Notes: a model not told the origin generated them from the sequence alone. A stretch of DNA of 64,000 nucleotides from Burkholderiales bacterium (GCA_036262035.1 DATAJS010000031.1:186001-250000); one strand, 5' to 3'; shown: positions 39,939-49,510, counted from the stretch's first letter. Program-made: numbers and translations.

Positions 39939-42900
39939 CTAATAGCCTGCCTTTGTTCGGCCATCCGCGCCGTCGGGGACTGCCTTTCGCCGGACGGCGT
40001 CCAGAGAGACGAGTAAGGCCTGCAGATCCGCATCGCCAAAGAGCACTTCCGGTCCAGTCGGCGCGACGAAGGTAAACGGCGACTCGTACAGACGCTCAAT
40101 TTCGACCACGCCATATTGCGTCAGATGGTCGATTACGTAAGTCACGAAGTCGATCTGTGCCGCGCTGAGCGTGCGGCCGTCGAGGAAATCGGCAAGCGCT
40201 GCCTTCGCCGCCTCACGGTCCAATCCGACCAATGATCGGACGAAGAGACCAAGTCCCTGCGCTTCGACCGCGGCGCGATGGATGTCTTCGAGTCGTCCGA
40301 CGCCACTCTGCGTGAGGATACGTTCGAGCTCCTCCAGGTCGGCGGAACTCAAGGGCTCGTTCATGCGCAGCTTGCGAATCGGCCCTTCGTCCGCGTGCGC
40401 ACGCAGGAATACGAGCGCCTTGTCCTTGAACCGAGCCAGCTCCGCGGCCTCGGTCACCTGGGGCAGAGCAATTTCAGTCTCGCCGCCTAGATGGTCTTCG
40501 AAGTCGGTAAAGACAGGCGCTCGGCGCCGCTTCTCGATCAACGGCACCAGATCGCGCAGCCGGCGCCGCATCGATTCGAGCATCGGAATGGTGACATCGA
40601 TCCACCATGCTGCGGTCTGGACCTCCTGAATCAGCGGCAACTGCTCCCGGATAAGGGGAATCGTTGATTGCTCTTCGAGCAGTCCCGCAATCGTAACCAC
40701 GTGCTCGCGAAGCTTCTCCAAGTCACCGGAATTGCGCAGCCGCGCCAGTTGGAGTCGAAGCACCAGCAGATCGAACCGCCGAGCCTCTTCTTTGTCGGCG
40801 TCGAGCTGCGATGGCAGCCCAGCAACGCTCTGTGAAAGATCGGCGATGTCTTCATCGTTCAGCGATCGCCAGGCGGTGACGTTCGCGTAACGCTCGACGA
40901 GCCGCCGCTGCGGCCGAACGAGGAAGTTACCGAGATTCATCGCCGCGACTTCGCGCTGCAGGCCGCCTGCGACCAGGTCGGCCACGTCGGACTCGGTTCT
41001 GGGCTCGTACGTGGGCGGCACATCGCTCACGCGCGGATTGACCTCGACGGCATAGGCTTTCTGCAGGATGCCGAGCAGTTCCAGCCGTGCCTGGAAGATT
41101 CGCGCCAGCAGAGACGCGCCGACGGCGCCTTCCGTCGCTTCCGGATTCTGGCTGAAATACTCCAAGTTCTGACAGAAATCGAATACGTAGAACTCTTTTT
41201 TATGCTCGCCGGGGCCGAACAGATCGCGGCATAGCCGTGTACCACGGCCCATCATCTGCCAGAACTTGGTTTTCGACCGCACGAGCTTGAAAAATACGAG
41301 GTTGACCACTTCCGGAACATCGATCCCCGTGTCCAGCATGTCGACGGAGATGGCGATGTGCGGCTCGTCGTCCTTGCGCGAGAAAGAATCGATCAGCGAC
41401 TGCGCGTACTCGGTCTTGAACGTGATCACTCGCGCGAAGCGCCCTGCGTAGTGCGGATAGTTCGTGTCGAAGCGCGACGCTATGAATTCGGCGTGGTCCT
41501 GATTCTTGGCGAAAACGATGGTCTTACCGAGCCGGTCCCCGCCGGCGACCTTCATTCCGCGCGCCATCACGTGCGCGAGAACCTTGTCGACGGTGTCCTT
41601 GTTGAACAGCCATTTGTTGACCGCTTTCGCTTCCACGCGATCCGGCACGGCGCCGTCTTCGTCCCACTCGATCGCGTCCCACTGGTCCTTCTCGTCTTCG
41701 GAGAGCTCGTCGTAGCGTATGCCTTCGCGCTGAAAACGCAGAGGCACCGATACGGCCCGCGGCGGCACGAGGAACCCGTCTTTCACCGCCTCGTCCAGGC
41801 TGTACGCATCGGTTGGGACACCGTCTTCGAGCTCGAACAGGCTGTACGTGTTGCGGTCGACCTCGTCTTTAGGTGTCGCGGTAAGCCCGACCAACAGGGG
41901 GTCGAAGTAGTCGAAGATGGCGCGGTATTTCTGGAACACCGACCGATGCGCTTCGTCGATCACGAGCAGATCGAAATGGCCGACACCGAAGCGACGCTCT
42001 CCGTCCCCGACATCGTTGATGAGGCCCATCATCGTCGGATACGTCGAGACGTAGACGCGGCCTTCGCCCGTCCTGTCGGTCACGAGATTGACCGGCGCGG
42101 CGTCCGGCAGATGCGCCTTGAACGCGTTCACCGCCTGATTCACGAGCGCGACCCGGTCGGCAACGAAGAGCACGCGCTTCGCCCAATTGCAGTCCATCAG
42201 GAGCTTCGCGAGCGCGATGACCGTTCTTGTCTTGCCCGCACCGGTCGCCATGACAACCAGCGCTTTGCGCTCGTGATCGCGTTCGAACGCTTCCGCCACG
42301 CGGCGTATCGCCCGCCTCTGGTAGTGCCGCTCGACGATCGCACCGTCGATGTTCGCCTCGGCGAGGCGCCGGCGTGTCGCGCGGCGCTGGATCAGGAGCT
42401 CGAGCTCTTCCTTCTTGTAGAAACCCTGCGTGCGGCGCGGTGGATACGCGGTGTCGTCCCAGATCCAGTGCTCGTAGCCGTTCGAGTAGAAGATGACCGG
42501 ACGGCGACCGTATTTCTGTTCGAGACAATCGGCGTAGAGCTTCGCCTGCTGCCGTCCGACGCGAGCGTCGCGCTTTGTGCGCTTCGCCTCCACCAGCGCG
42601 AGCGGCATGGCGTCGTCGCCCCACAGCACGTAATCGACATATCCGGTGCCCTCGGCGTTGGGCATGCCCCAGACTTCCAGCTCGCGATCGTGCGGCTGGT
42701 CGAGCGCCCACCCGGCTTCCTTCAGCAGAAGGTCGATGAAGTACTCACGAGTCTCGGCTTCCGAATAGTCGTGCGTGTCGGGCTGCGACTCGGCTGCCCG
42801 CTTGGCCGCGGCGACTTCGGCACGGAGACGTTTCAGCTCCTCATCGAGCGTCGACTTGTCGGCAAGCAGCGCCGTGAGCTTCTCGTCACGCTCACGAAGG

Positions 42901-43379
42901 GCCTCCTGCAGCCGCTGGAGCTGCTCGGCCGTCTGAGGCGGCGTCGCCGACGCTTTCGGCAGCGCATTCGCATCGAAGGCCAGTCCCGGCGGTGGCCGCT
43001 GCGTGCGGCCGTAAGTGCGCGCGAGCCAGTAGCTCACGTGGAAAAGCTCACGCACCGCCGCGACCGCGTCAGCCGTGGGAATAGCGCGATGGCTGTGCAC
43101 GGCGCGGTTGCCGAGCGTCGTGATGACCTTCGCCTTGCCGAAAACCGCCTCGCCCGCCATCGTCTTGAAGGTCGGCTCGTGGATGAGCGCGCTCAGATTG
43201 TCCTGATACGGGAGCCGCAGCACACCGTCGTGCTTGTACGCCCAGGCGACGGCAAGCTCGAGCGTGCGGCGGGCGTAGAAAGAAGCCGTGCGCGGATCGG
43301 CATGAACGGCACCCTCGGCCTTCGCGGCAGCCTCGAAGACGGCAGGCCACTCGCGCTGAAGAAAGGCGAACTGGCTCAT
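39939..43379 (-). CDS. hsdR: Type I restriction endonuclease subunit R
   Basis: 1146-aa motor/nuclease subunit. N-terminal DUF4145-like domain, then a PD-(D/E)XK nuclease (VDYVLWGDD...LALVEAKRT, about residue 250), SF2 translocase with Walker A ATGAGKTRT (near 380), IDEAHRS (near 473), LTATPKDEVDRN and motif VI QMMGRGTRLC, and an EcoEI-type C-terminal domain. All motifs are intact, so it is probably active. The ATG overlaps the fic stop (ATGA). Last gene of hsdM-hsdS-fic-hsdR. Confidence 0.95.
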   Translation of the reverse strand: MSQFAFLQREWPAVFEAAAKAEGAVHADPRTASFYARRTLELAVAWAYKHDGVLRLPYQDNLSALIHEPTFKTMAGEAVFGKAKVITTLGNRAVHSHRAIPTADAVAAVRELFHVSYWLARTYGRTQRPPPGLAFDANALPKASATPPQTAEQLQRLQEALRERDEKLTALLADKSTLDEELKRLRAEVAAAKRAAESQPDTHDYSEAETREYFIDLLLKEAGWALDQPHDRELEVWGMPNAEGTGYVDYVLWGDDAMPLALVEAKRTKRDARVGRQQAKLYADCLEQKYGRRPVIFYSNGYEHWIWDDTAYPPRRTQGFYKKEELELLIQRRATRRRLAEANIDGAIVERHYQRRAIRRVAEAFERDHERKALVVMATGAGKTRTVIALAKLLMDCNWAKRVLFVADRVALVNQAVNAFKAHLPDAAPVNLVTDRTGEGRVYVSTYPTMMGLINDVGDGERRFGVGHFDLLVIDEAHRSVFQKYRAIFDYFDPLLVGLTATPKDEVDRNTYSLFELEDGVPTDAYSLDEAVKDGFLVPPRAVSVPLRFQREGIRYDELSEDEKDQWDAIEWDEDGAVPDRVEAKAVNKWLFNKDTVDKVLAHVMARGMKVAGGDRLGKTIVFAKNQDHAEFIASRFDTNYPHYAGRFARVITFKTEYAQSLIDSFSRKDDEPHIAISVDMLDTGIDVPEVVNLVFFKLVRSKTKFWQMMGRGTRLCRDLFGPGEHKKEFYVFDFCQNLEYFSQNPEATEGAVGASLLARIFQARLELLGILQKAYAVEVNPRVSDVPPTYEPRTESDVADLVAGGLQREVAAMNLGNFLVRPQRRLVERYANVTAWRSLNDEDIADLSQSVAGLPSQLDADKEEARRFDLLVLRLQLARLRNSGDLEKLREHVVTIAGLLEEQSTIPLIREQLPLIQEVQTAAWWIDVTIPMLESMRRRLRDLVPLIEKRRRAPVFTDFEDHLGGETEIALPQVTEAAELARFKDKALVFLRAHADEGPIRKLRMNEPLSSADLEELERILTQSGVGRLEDIHRAAVEAQGLGLFVRSLVGLDREAAKAALADFLDGRTLSAAQIDFVTYVIDHLTQYGVVEIERLYESPFTFVAPTGPEVLFGDADLQALLVSLDAVRRKAVPDGADGRTKAGY

Positions 43380-44557
43380 GCGCCGGCCTCGATGCCGGCG
43401 GGATCGTTGAAGAGAGCTATGTAGGGCGCGTAGCGAAAGCGGCGGTTGCGGACGTAGCCGGTCATTTCCTCGAGAACCCCCAGCTCGACGAGACGTGACA
43501 CGAGCGCATTGGCGGCAACATAGGTGGTGCCGGTGAGGCGCCGCACGTCCGGCACCGAGATGATCGGATGGTCGAACAGCGACTCGAGCACCTTGTGCCC
43601 GTTGGCGGCGGAGCGCGAAAGCCGCTCGGTGATTGCCGTTCGGTGCTGCTCGCGAAGCAGGAGAATGCGCCGCGCGGTTTCCGCGGCCTCTCCGGCCACC
43701 TCGACGACGCCGCGGAGGAAGAACGCGAGCCACGCCTCCCACGTTCCCTGGACCCGCACCGCCTGGAGCTGATCGTAGTACGTCTGGCGGTGCGCCTTGA
43801 AGTAGTGCGACAGATACAGCACCGGCTTGTGCAGCACGCCGCGCTCGGTCAGGAGGAAGGTGATCAGCAGGCGCCCCACGCGGCCGTTGCCGTCGAGAAA
43901 CGGGTGGATCGTCTCGAACTGCACGTGCGCGAGCGCGATCTTGATCAGCGGCGGCAACGGATCGTCCTGGTGCAGGAATTTCTCGAGCTCGCCCAGTGCG
44001 TCCGGCACCGCGTGCGCCGGCGGCGGAACGAAGCTCGCCGCCATCAGGGTGGAGCCGGCCGGGCCGATCCAGTTCTGGCTGGTGCGCAGCTCGCCGGGCT
44101 GCAGGCGTCCGCCGCGCACGCCGCGCATGAGCTCGGCGTGGATCTCGCGGATCAACCTGACGGAGACGGGGAGCTCCGCGAGGCGCGACAGGCCGTGATT
44201 CATCGCGCGAACGTAGTTGATCACCTCGTCGACGTCGCTCGGCAGGTCCTGATCGAACAGCTTCGCCTCGGCCGCGAGCAGGTCCTGGAGCGAGCTCTGC
44301 GTGCCTTCGATCTGGCTCGAGAGCACCGCCTCCTTGCGGACGTACATGAAGACGAAGAGGTCGGGATTCGGCAGGGTCAGGACCGAGCCGTCGAGCCGCC
44401 CCAGCGCCCGATCGGCGGCCGACAGCAGCGCAGGCAGCTCCCCGCCCATGTCCAGCGGCGGCACAGGCGGCAGCGGCGCCGGCATGAACGCGCGATAGCC
44501 CGTCGGCTGGCTGATGTAGCGCCCGGCGCGAGTCGACCCTGCCGCGGCAGCCGCCAT
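43376..44557 (-). CDS. Fic-family AMP-transferase within the Type I RM operon
   Basis: 393-aa Fic protein. The active-site motif HPFLDGNGRVGR (about 215-226) is complete. An N-terminal inhibitory-helix signature SSQIEG (about residue 82, S/T-x-x-x-E-G/N) suggests a self-inhibited class II enzyme. The C-terminal winged-helix domain (PIISVPDVRRLTGTTYVAANALVSRLVELG) is of the kind that may bind DNA. It sits between hsdS and hsdR and overlaps hsdR by four bases, so it is co-made with the nuclease. The target of AMPylation is unknown. Confidence 0.92.
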   Translation of the reverse strand: MAAAAAGSTRAGRYISQPTGYRAFMPAPLPPVPPLDMGGELPALLSAADRALGRLDGSVLTLPNPDLFVFMYVRKEAVLSSQIEGTQSSLQDLLAAEAKLFDQDLPSDVDEVINYVRAMNHGLSRLAELPVSVRLIREIHAELMRGVRGGRLQPGELRTSQNWIGPAGSTLMAASFVPPPAHAVPDALGELEKFLHQDDPLPPLIKIALAHVQFETIHPFLDGNGRVGRLLITFLLTERGVLHKPVLYLSHYFKAHRQTYYDQLQAVRVQGTWEAWLAFFLRGVVEVAGEAAETARRILLLREQHRTAITERLSRSAANGHKVLESLFDHPIISVPDVRRLTGTTYVAANALVSRLVELGVLEEMTGYVRNRRFRYAPYIALFNDPAGIEAGA

Positions 44558-44562
44558 GTTGA

Positions 44563-44637
44563 AGGTTCCCCTACATATGGCCCGGATCGGGCGCCATATG
44601 ATAGGCAGCCTTTAGTATGAAAGGGAAGTGGGAACCT
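44563..44637. promoter_or_regulatory. Nested palindrome upstream of fic
   Basis: An inner inverted repeat CATATGGC...GCCATATG (44574-44600, with a CCCGGATCGGG centre) lies inside outer arms GGTTCCC (near 44564) and GGGAACC (near 44631). It occupies the 129-base hsdS-fic gap just before the fic ribosome site and could be an operator (for example for the Fic winged-helix domain) or an RNA hairpin that uncouples fic-hsdR from hsdMS. Confidence 0.5.
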
Positions 44638-44686
44638 TATTTTAGGTACGCGCCGGTAGACGGAGCCAGTTGAGCGAGTTCGGCAG

Positions 44687-45895
44687 TCAGACCTCGCCGC
44701 GGAACGCAAGATGTTGAAGTGTCGCGAAGAGCGCGTCGAGCTGCGCCAATGCGGTGACTTGGATCGCCTTCAGCTTTCGCACCGCGCCAATTCGACGCAC
44801 AAAGTCCCGCTGCAAATCGATGGGAGGCAACGGAATAGCCACTTTTTCCACGCGAAATAACGCCAGTTTACCGATCGTCACCTGCCCGACATTAGAGCCA
44901 ATTTGCCCCTGTATAGCAGGCGCCTGCAACACATGCGCAAGGTATTCCGCGTTGTACGTCGATCGGTCACGCGGGACGAGCTTCGCAGCGTTTTCGGTCA
45001 AGTTGACGCCGGCAAGCGAAGCCGGCACAGGAGCTGTAAGACCAATTGATCCAGCGATAGAAATGATTACGTCGCCTGCGTTCACCACATACCGCGCGAT
45101 CTTCGACTGGACTTCAGGTTTGAGATAGACAAGACCCGATTCATCTACAGCACCCTGCTTCAGGTCCGTGACACGAATGTAGCGGAACGGAGTCGGCGTT
45201 CGCGAATATTCCTCTCCCTTGGGAAGCCGTTTCCCGCCTTTGACCTCACATAATTCTCCAATCGATCGCACCGGCCACCCTTTGGGGTTCGTGCCCGGAT
45301 CTCCAAACAAGTCGAGAAAGATCGATTTACTTAGCGCGTCAAGTTCCGCCAACCCTGTGAGACGCTTGGCGCGTAGCGCAATCGCCTTGTCTAGGAGTGC
45401 CGCAATGCGTCGCTGGTCTGCGATCGGTGGGAGCGGTATCGGTGTAGCCGCAATTTTTTCTTGCGAGATGTTGCGCATAGAAAAGCTGGTACCGGTCGCG
45501 CTCTGCTCAATGTGAGCTCTCGCTGAGGCAGTTCTGAGCGCGTAAAGAAGAAATGGAGCATGCAATACATTGCGCTTCGGCACCAAACGCAACGTCTTAT
45601 CTGAAAGGAGAAGATTCGGATGATCTTTCTCAACTAACACTACTGCGCCGACAAGATCGGTGGTGTTTGCTCGAGACATCAAGAGATCCCCAGCGCAGAC
45701 TCGGGGACAATTACCAGGGTCCATTCCAGGGAACAGCGCCTTGTTCTCTGTCGGTTCGAATTTTCCCCAACTGATCGCGCTCAGTTTCAGAACGCCAAAT
45801 TCATCTGCGCGGGCGGGCCGCTCCTGCGCGCTCGGACTCCTGCCAGCCTCAATGCACTCCAAAGCGCTCCCACAAGGAATCACCGGCCACTTCAC
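44687..45895 (-). CDS. hsdS: Type I RM specificity subunit S
   Basis: 402-aa subunit with two target-recognition domains, each followed by a conserved helical spacer (PIPLPPIADQRRIAALLDKAIAL and AIPLPPIDLQRDFVRRIGAVRKL). It sets the DNA recognition sequence, probably a bipartite one. The GTG start overlaps the hsdM stop (GTGA). Local base composition in 44,800-45,800 looks lower in GC than the neighbours, as is usual for horizontally exchanged TRDs. Confidence 0.93.
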   Translation of the reverse strand: MKWPVIPCGSALECIEAGRSPSAQERPARADEFGVLKLSAISWGKFEPTENKALFPGMDPGNCPRVCAGDLLMSRANTTDLVGAVVLVEKDHPNLLLSDKTLRLVPKRNVLHAPFLLYALRTASARAHIEQSATGTSFSMRNISQEKIAATPIPLPPIADQRRIAALLDKAIALRAKRLTGLAELDALSKSIFLDLFGDPGTNPKGWPVRSIGELCEVKGGKRLPKGEEYSRTPTPFRYIRVTDLKQGAVDESGLVYLKPEVQSKIARYVVNAGDVIISIAGSIGLTAPVPASLAGVNLTENAAKLVPRDRSTYNAEYLAHVLQAPAIQGQIGSNVGQVTIGKLALFRVEKVAIPLPPIDLQRDFVRRIGAVRKLKAIQVTALAQLDALFATLQHLAFRGEV

Positions 45896-47451
45896 GCCAG
45901 CATGCCCTCCAGGTCCTTCATGCCGCGCCGGATGTCCTCCTCGAGCTTCGCAAGCTCAGCGAGTATCTCCTTCGGTGGCCGGTGCTCTACCGGCTCATGC
46001 ACGGCCTCCTTGTATCGGTTGAGTGAAAGGTCATAGCCCTGCGCGGCAATGCCCGATTTAGGAACGCAGAAGCTTTGTGCCGTACGCGGGCGATCGCGTT
46101 CGCTAGTGTTCCGTTCGGTCCAGCGCGCGAGCACGTCGGGGAGGTTGTTCTTGGGGTGTTCTTCAGGTGTTAAAGATGGATTCCCGCCTTCGCGGGAATG
46201 ACGAAGTACTGGCCCGAGCTTCTCTTCCGGCAGCAGCGGCGTGCGCTTGTCGTCGAGGCTCCAGCCGTCGGCTTCGACGTCATAAAACCAGACGTAGTCG
46301 GTTCCGCCCGAGTTCGTCTTGGTGAACAAGAGTATCGCCGTAGACACACCCGCGTAGGGTTTGAACACCCCGCCGGGCAGCTTGATCACCGCGTCGAGCT
46401 TCTGCTCCTCCACGAGCTTGCGGCGCAGTTCCTTGTGCGCCTTGCTCGACCCGAACAGCACGCCGTCCGGCACGATCACCGCCGCGCGACCGCCCGGCTT
46501 GAGAAGACGCAGGAAGAGCGCGAGGAACAGCAGCTCGGTCTTCTTCGTCTTGACGATCTGGAGCAGGTCTTTCGCGGTGTTCTGGTAGTCGAGGCTGCCG
46601 GCGAACGGCGGATTCGCGAGCACCAGCGTGTACTTCTCCTCCTCGCCCGCGTGGTCCTGCGCGAGCGAGTCGCGATAGCGGATGTCCGGGTTCTCGATGC
46701 CGTGCAGCAGCATGTTCATGCTGCCGATACGCAGCATGGTGTTGTCGAAATCGAAGCCGTGGAACATGCCGTGGTGGTAGTGCTCCGCGAGCTTCGAATC
46801 GTGCAGGAGCTTCGGATGATGCGCGAGGATCGTCTCCGCCGCCGTGACGAGAAATCCCGCCGTGCCGCAGGCGGGGTCGCAGATCACGTCTTTCGGCTGC
46901 GGCGCCGTAAGCTCGACCATGAGCCGGATGATGTGGCGCGGCGTCCTGAACTGGCCGTTCTGGCCCGCCGTCGCGATCTTCCCGAGCATGTATTCGTATA
47001 CGTCGCCCTTGGTGTCGCGGTCCTCCATCGGCACCGCGTCGAGGAGATCGACCACTTTCGAGAGCAGCGCCGGCGTGGGAATCGTGAAGCGCGCATCCTT
47101 CATGTGGTGCGAATACGTGGTGCCGTTCCCGCCGAGCGTTCTCAGCCAGGGGAAGACGTGCTCGGCGACCACGGTATACATCTCCGGGGCCGAGAGATTG
47201 CGCAAGCGTGACCACCGAAAGTCTTCGTAGGAGCGCCCCTTTTCGTCGGAGCCTTGCGGAAAGACACGCTTCGCCATCGGTTTGCGGGTGCGGTTGGCCC
47301 TGTTCTCTTCGAGCGTGTGCAGCTCGTCGAGACGCCGCAGGAAGAGCAGATAGGTGATCTGCTCGATGACTTCGATGGGATTGGAAATGCCGCCGGTCCA
47401 GAAGGCGTTCCAGACGGCGTCGATTTTGGATCGGATTTCGCCGGTAAGCAT
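45892..47451 (-). CDS. hsdM: Type I RM DNA methyltransferase subunit M
   Basis: 519-aa N6-adenine methyltransferase: N-terminal helical domain, SAM motif DPACGTAGF (near 194), catalytic NPPF (near 280) and a C-terminal helical region (NNLPDVLARW). Residues about 414-425 (RHSREGGNPSL) are encoded by an intergenic-type palindrome inserted in frame between LLPEEKLGPVL and TPEEHPKN. That is a linker outside the catalytic fold, so methylation probably survives. First gene of the operon. Confidence 0.95.
   Translation of the reverse strand: MLTGEIRSKIDAVWNAFWTGGISNPIEVIEQITYLLFLRRLDELHTLEENRANRTRKPMAKRVFPQGSDEKGRSYEDFRWSRLRNLSAPEMYTVVAEHVFPWLRTLGGNGTTYSHHMKDARFTIPTPALLSKVVDLLDAVPMEDRDTKGDVYEYMLGKIATAGQNGQFRTPRHIIRLMVELTAPQPKDVICDPACGTAGFLVTAAETILAHHPKLLHDSKLAEHYHHGMFHGFDFDNTMLRIGSMNMLLHGIENPDIRYRDSLAQDHAGEEEKYTLVLANPPFAGSLDYQNTAKDLLQIVKTKKTELLFLALFLRLLKPGGRAAVIVPDGVLFGSSKAHKELRRKLVEEQKLDAVIKLPGGVFKPYAGVSTAILLFTKTNSGGTDYVWFYDVEADGWSLDDKRTPLLPEEKLGPVLRHSREGGNPSLTPEEHPKNNLPDVLARWTERNTSERDRPRTAQSFCVPKSGIAAQGYDLSLNRYKEAVHEPVEHRPPKEILAELAKLEEDIRRGMKDLEGMLA
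46176..46206. repeat. In-frame ATTCCCGC palindrome inside hsdM
   Basis: ATGGATTCCCGCC, a short loop, then GCGGGAATGACG. It belongs to the same family as the copies at 10056, 49414, 50554 and 56176, but here it is within a reading frame and adds about 11 codons. Confidence 0.88.
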
Positions 47452-47560
47452 AGGGTGACTCTCGTGCGCAAAGTTTTGCGCTCGATTGTACCGGCGCGGC
47501 CGGGTCGTCGCGCTTCGACTTCGGCCCCTTCGGGCCTACGCTCTGCGCGAACGGCTTTCC

Positions 47561-47604
47561 GAGCGTCTCGGGATTGCTTCGTCGCTGCGCTCCTCGCAAT
47601 GACT
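47561..47604. repeat. Partial GAGGAGCG-type element
   Basis: GAGCGTCTCGGGATTGCTTC...CTCCTCGCAATGAC, the inverted orientation of the element at 28155. The remaining hsdM/ThDP divergent spacer (47452-47689) also has a CGGCCCCTTCGGGCC hairpin near 47523 and must hold both promoters; none was recognised. Confidence 0.7.
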
Positions 47605-47689
47605 CCGTGAGGAATTCGGGACAACAGCGCTGTGATACCCTCTCGCCCGTAGCGCGCCGCGCCTGTTCTACACTCTCTGGAGGCCCCCG

Positions 47690-49375
47690 ATGAACCCCGC
47701 CGACACCACGCTCGCCCGCTCGGGCGCGCAGATCCTCGTCGACTCTCTCAAAATTCACGGCGTCGACAGGGCGTTCGGCGTTCCCGGGGAGTCCTATCTG
47801 GCGGTGCTCGATTCGATGGTCGACAGCGGCATCGAGTTCGTCATCTGCCGCCAGGAGGGCGGCGCGGCGAACATGGCGGACGCCTACGGCAAGCTCACCG
47901 GCCGTCCCGGCATCTGCATGGTGACGCGCGGTCCGGGCGCGACCAACGCGTCGCTCGGCATCCACACCTCGTTCCAGGACTCGACGCCGGTGATTCTCTT
48001 CATAGGCCAGGTGGGCAACGACGTGGTCGAGCGCGAGGCGTTCCAGGAGATCGATTACCGCCGGATGTTCGGGCAGATGGCGAAGTGGGTCGCGCAGATC
48101 GATCGCGCCGACCGCGTGCCCGAGTACATCAGCCACGCTTTCCATACCGCGACTTCGGGCCGACCCGGTCCGGTCGTGCTTGCGCTGCCCGAGGACATGC
48201 AGACCGAGATGGCGACGGTGCCCGACACCGGCCGCTACCAGCGCGTCGCGGCGCATCCGGGCCCCGACCAGATGAAGCAGCTGCGCGAGATGCTCAGCGC
48301 AGCGCAGCGCCCGATGGTCATCGTCGGCGGCGGCGGATGGAGCAAACAGGGTTGCGACGACCTGCAGGCGTTCGTGACCGCGTTCAACTTACCCGTAGGC
48401 TGCGCGTATCGCTGCCAGGACCTGATCGACAACCGCGATCCGCATTACGTGGGCGACGTCGCGGTCGGCCTCAATCCCAAGCTCGCCGAGCGCTTCAAGA
48501 CGTGCGATCTGCTGCTCGTCATCGGCGCGCGCCTCGGCGAATGGACGACGGTCAACTACACACTGTTCGACATACCGCGCCTGAAAATGAAGTTCGTACA
48601 CGTGCATCCCGGCGCCGAAGAGCTCGGCCGCGTGTACCAGGGCGACCTCCTGATCAACAGCGGCATGCCCGAGTTCACCGCGGCGGCGAAAGCGCTGGAG
48701 CCGGTCAAGCGCAACTGGGACGACTGGACCAAAGGCGCGCGCAGCGATCTCGATGCGTGGCAGCAGCCGGTGCAGGTGCCCGGCAACGTCAACATGAGCG
48801 AGGTGGTGAAGCACCTGCGCGAGACGCTGCCGCGCGACGCGATCATCACCAACGGCGCGGGCAACTTCTCATTGTGGGCGCATCGCTTCTACCCCTACGG
48901 CGGCTTTCGCACGCAGCTGGCGCCGACGAGTGGCGCGATGGGTTACGGCGTGCCGGCGGGCGTCGCCGCGGCGATCGTGCATCGCGACCGCACGGTGGTC
49001 ACGTTCGCGGGCGACGGCGACTTCCTGATGACCGGACAGGAGCTCGCGACCGCCGCGCAGTACGACGCGAAAGTCGTGTTCCTGGTCATCAACAACGGCA
49101 TGTACGGCACGATCCGCATGCACCAGGAGCGCGAGTTCCCGACGCGCGTGAGCGGGACGATGCTGAAGAACCCCGACTTCGCGGCGCTGGCGCGGGCATA
49201 CGGATTCTCGGGCGAGACGATCGAAAAGACCGCCGACTTCCCCGCCGCCTTCGACCGCGCGCTGAAGTGCAAGACCTCCGCGCTGATCGAAGTGCGAGTC
49301 GATCCCGACGCGATCAGCCCTCGAGCCACGTTGTCCTCGATCCGCGCCGAGGCACTGAAGAATAGGAAGCAATAG
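47690..49375 (+). CDS. Thiamine-diphosphate-dependent enzyme (acetolactate-synthase-like)
   Basis: 561-aa ThDP enzyme. Catalytic Glu in RQEGGAANMADAYG (near residue 54); ThDP/Mg motif GDGDFLMTGQELATAAQ...NNGMYG (near 441-472). GGAGG precedes the ATG by six bases. It lacks a regulatory subunit gene nearby and is more like the broad acetolactate synthase/benzoylformate decarboxylase/oxalyl-CoA decarboxylase superfamily than housekeeping IlvB. A CoA-transferase two genes downstream suggests acid catabolism. Specific reaction unknown. Confidence 0.85.
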   Translation: MNPADTTLARSGAQILVDSLKIHGVDRAFGVPGESYLAVLDSMVDSGIEFVICRQEGGAANMADAYGKLTGRPGICMVTRGPGATNASLGIHTSFQDSTPVILFIGQVGNDVVEREAFQEIDYRRMFGQMAKWVAQIDRADRVPEYISHAFHTATSGRPGPVVLALPEDMQTEMATVPDTGRYQRVAAHPGPDQMKQLREMLSAAQRPMVIVGGGGWSKQGCDDLQAFVTAFNLPVGCAYRCQDLIDNRDPHYVGDVAVGLNPKLAERFKTCDLLLVIGARLGEWTTVNYTLFDIPRLKMKFVHVHPGAEELGRVYQGDLLINSGMPEFTAAAKALEPVKRNWDDWTKGARSDLDAWQQPVQVPGNVNMSEVVKHLRETLPRDAIITNGAGNFSLWAHRFYPYGGFRTQLAPTSGAMGYGVPAGVAAAIVHRDRTVVTFAGDGDFLMTGQELATAAQYDAKVVFLVINNGMYGTIRMHQEREFPTRVSGTMLKNPDFAALARAYGFSGETIEKTADFPAAFDRALKCKTSALIEVRVDPDAISPRATLSSIRAEALKNRKQ

Positions 49376-49376
49376 A

Positions 49377-49510
49377 CCGCCAAGGACGCAAAGGAAAAGC
49401 AAACGACGTAAAAATGGATTCCCGCTTTCGCGGGAATGACGACGTTGGAAACCTTGCCGCCCGTAGATAGCTTTTTGCCTTCCTTTGCGTCCTTTGCGTC
49501 CTTTGCGTTT
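49377..49510. repeat. Composite repeat: AAGGACGCAAAGG arms around an ATTCCCGC palindrome
   Basis: Outer arms AAGGACGCAAAGG (49377-49395) and CCTTTGCGTCCTTTGCGTCC (49479-49510) are inverted tandem repeats. The spacer holds a GGATTCCCGC/GCGGGAATGAC palindrome at 49414-49440. Fills most of the 165-base gap before the next gene. Confidence 0.85.

Noticed and set aside
41358-43424. Long plus-strand frame opposite hsdR
   Set aside because: Mirror of a GC-rich coding gene; the HsdR helicase and nuclease motifs on the minus strand are unambiguous.
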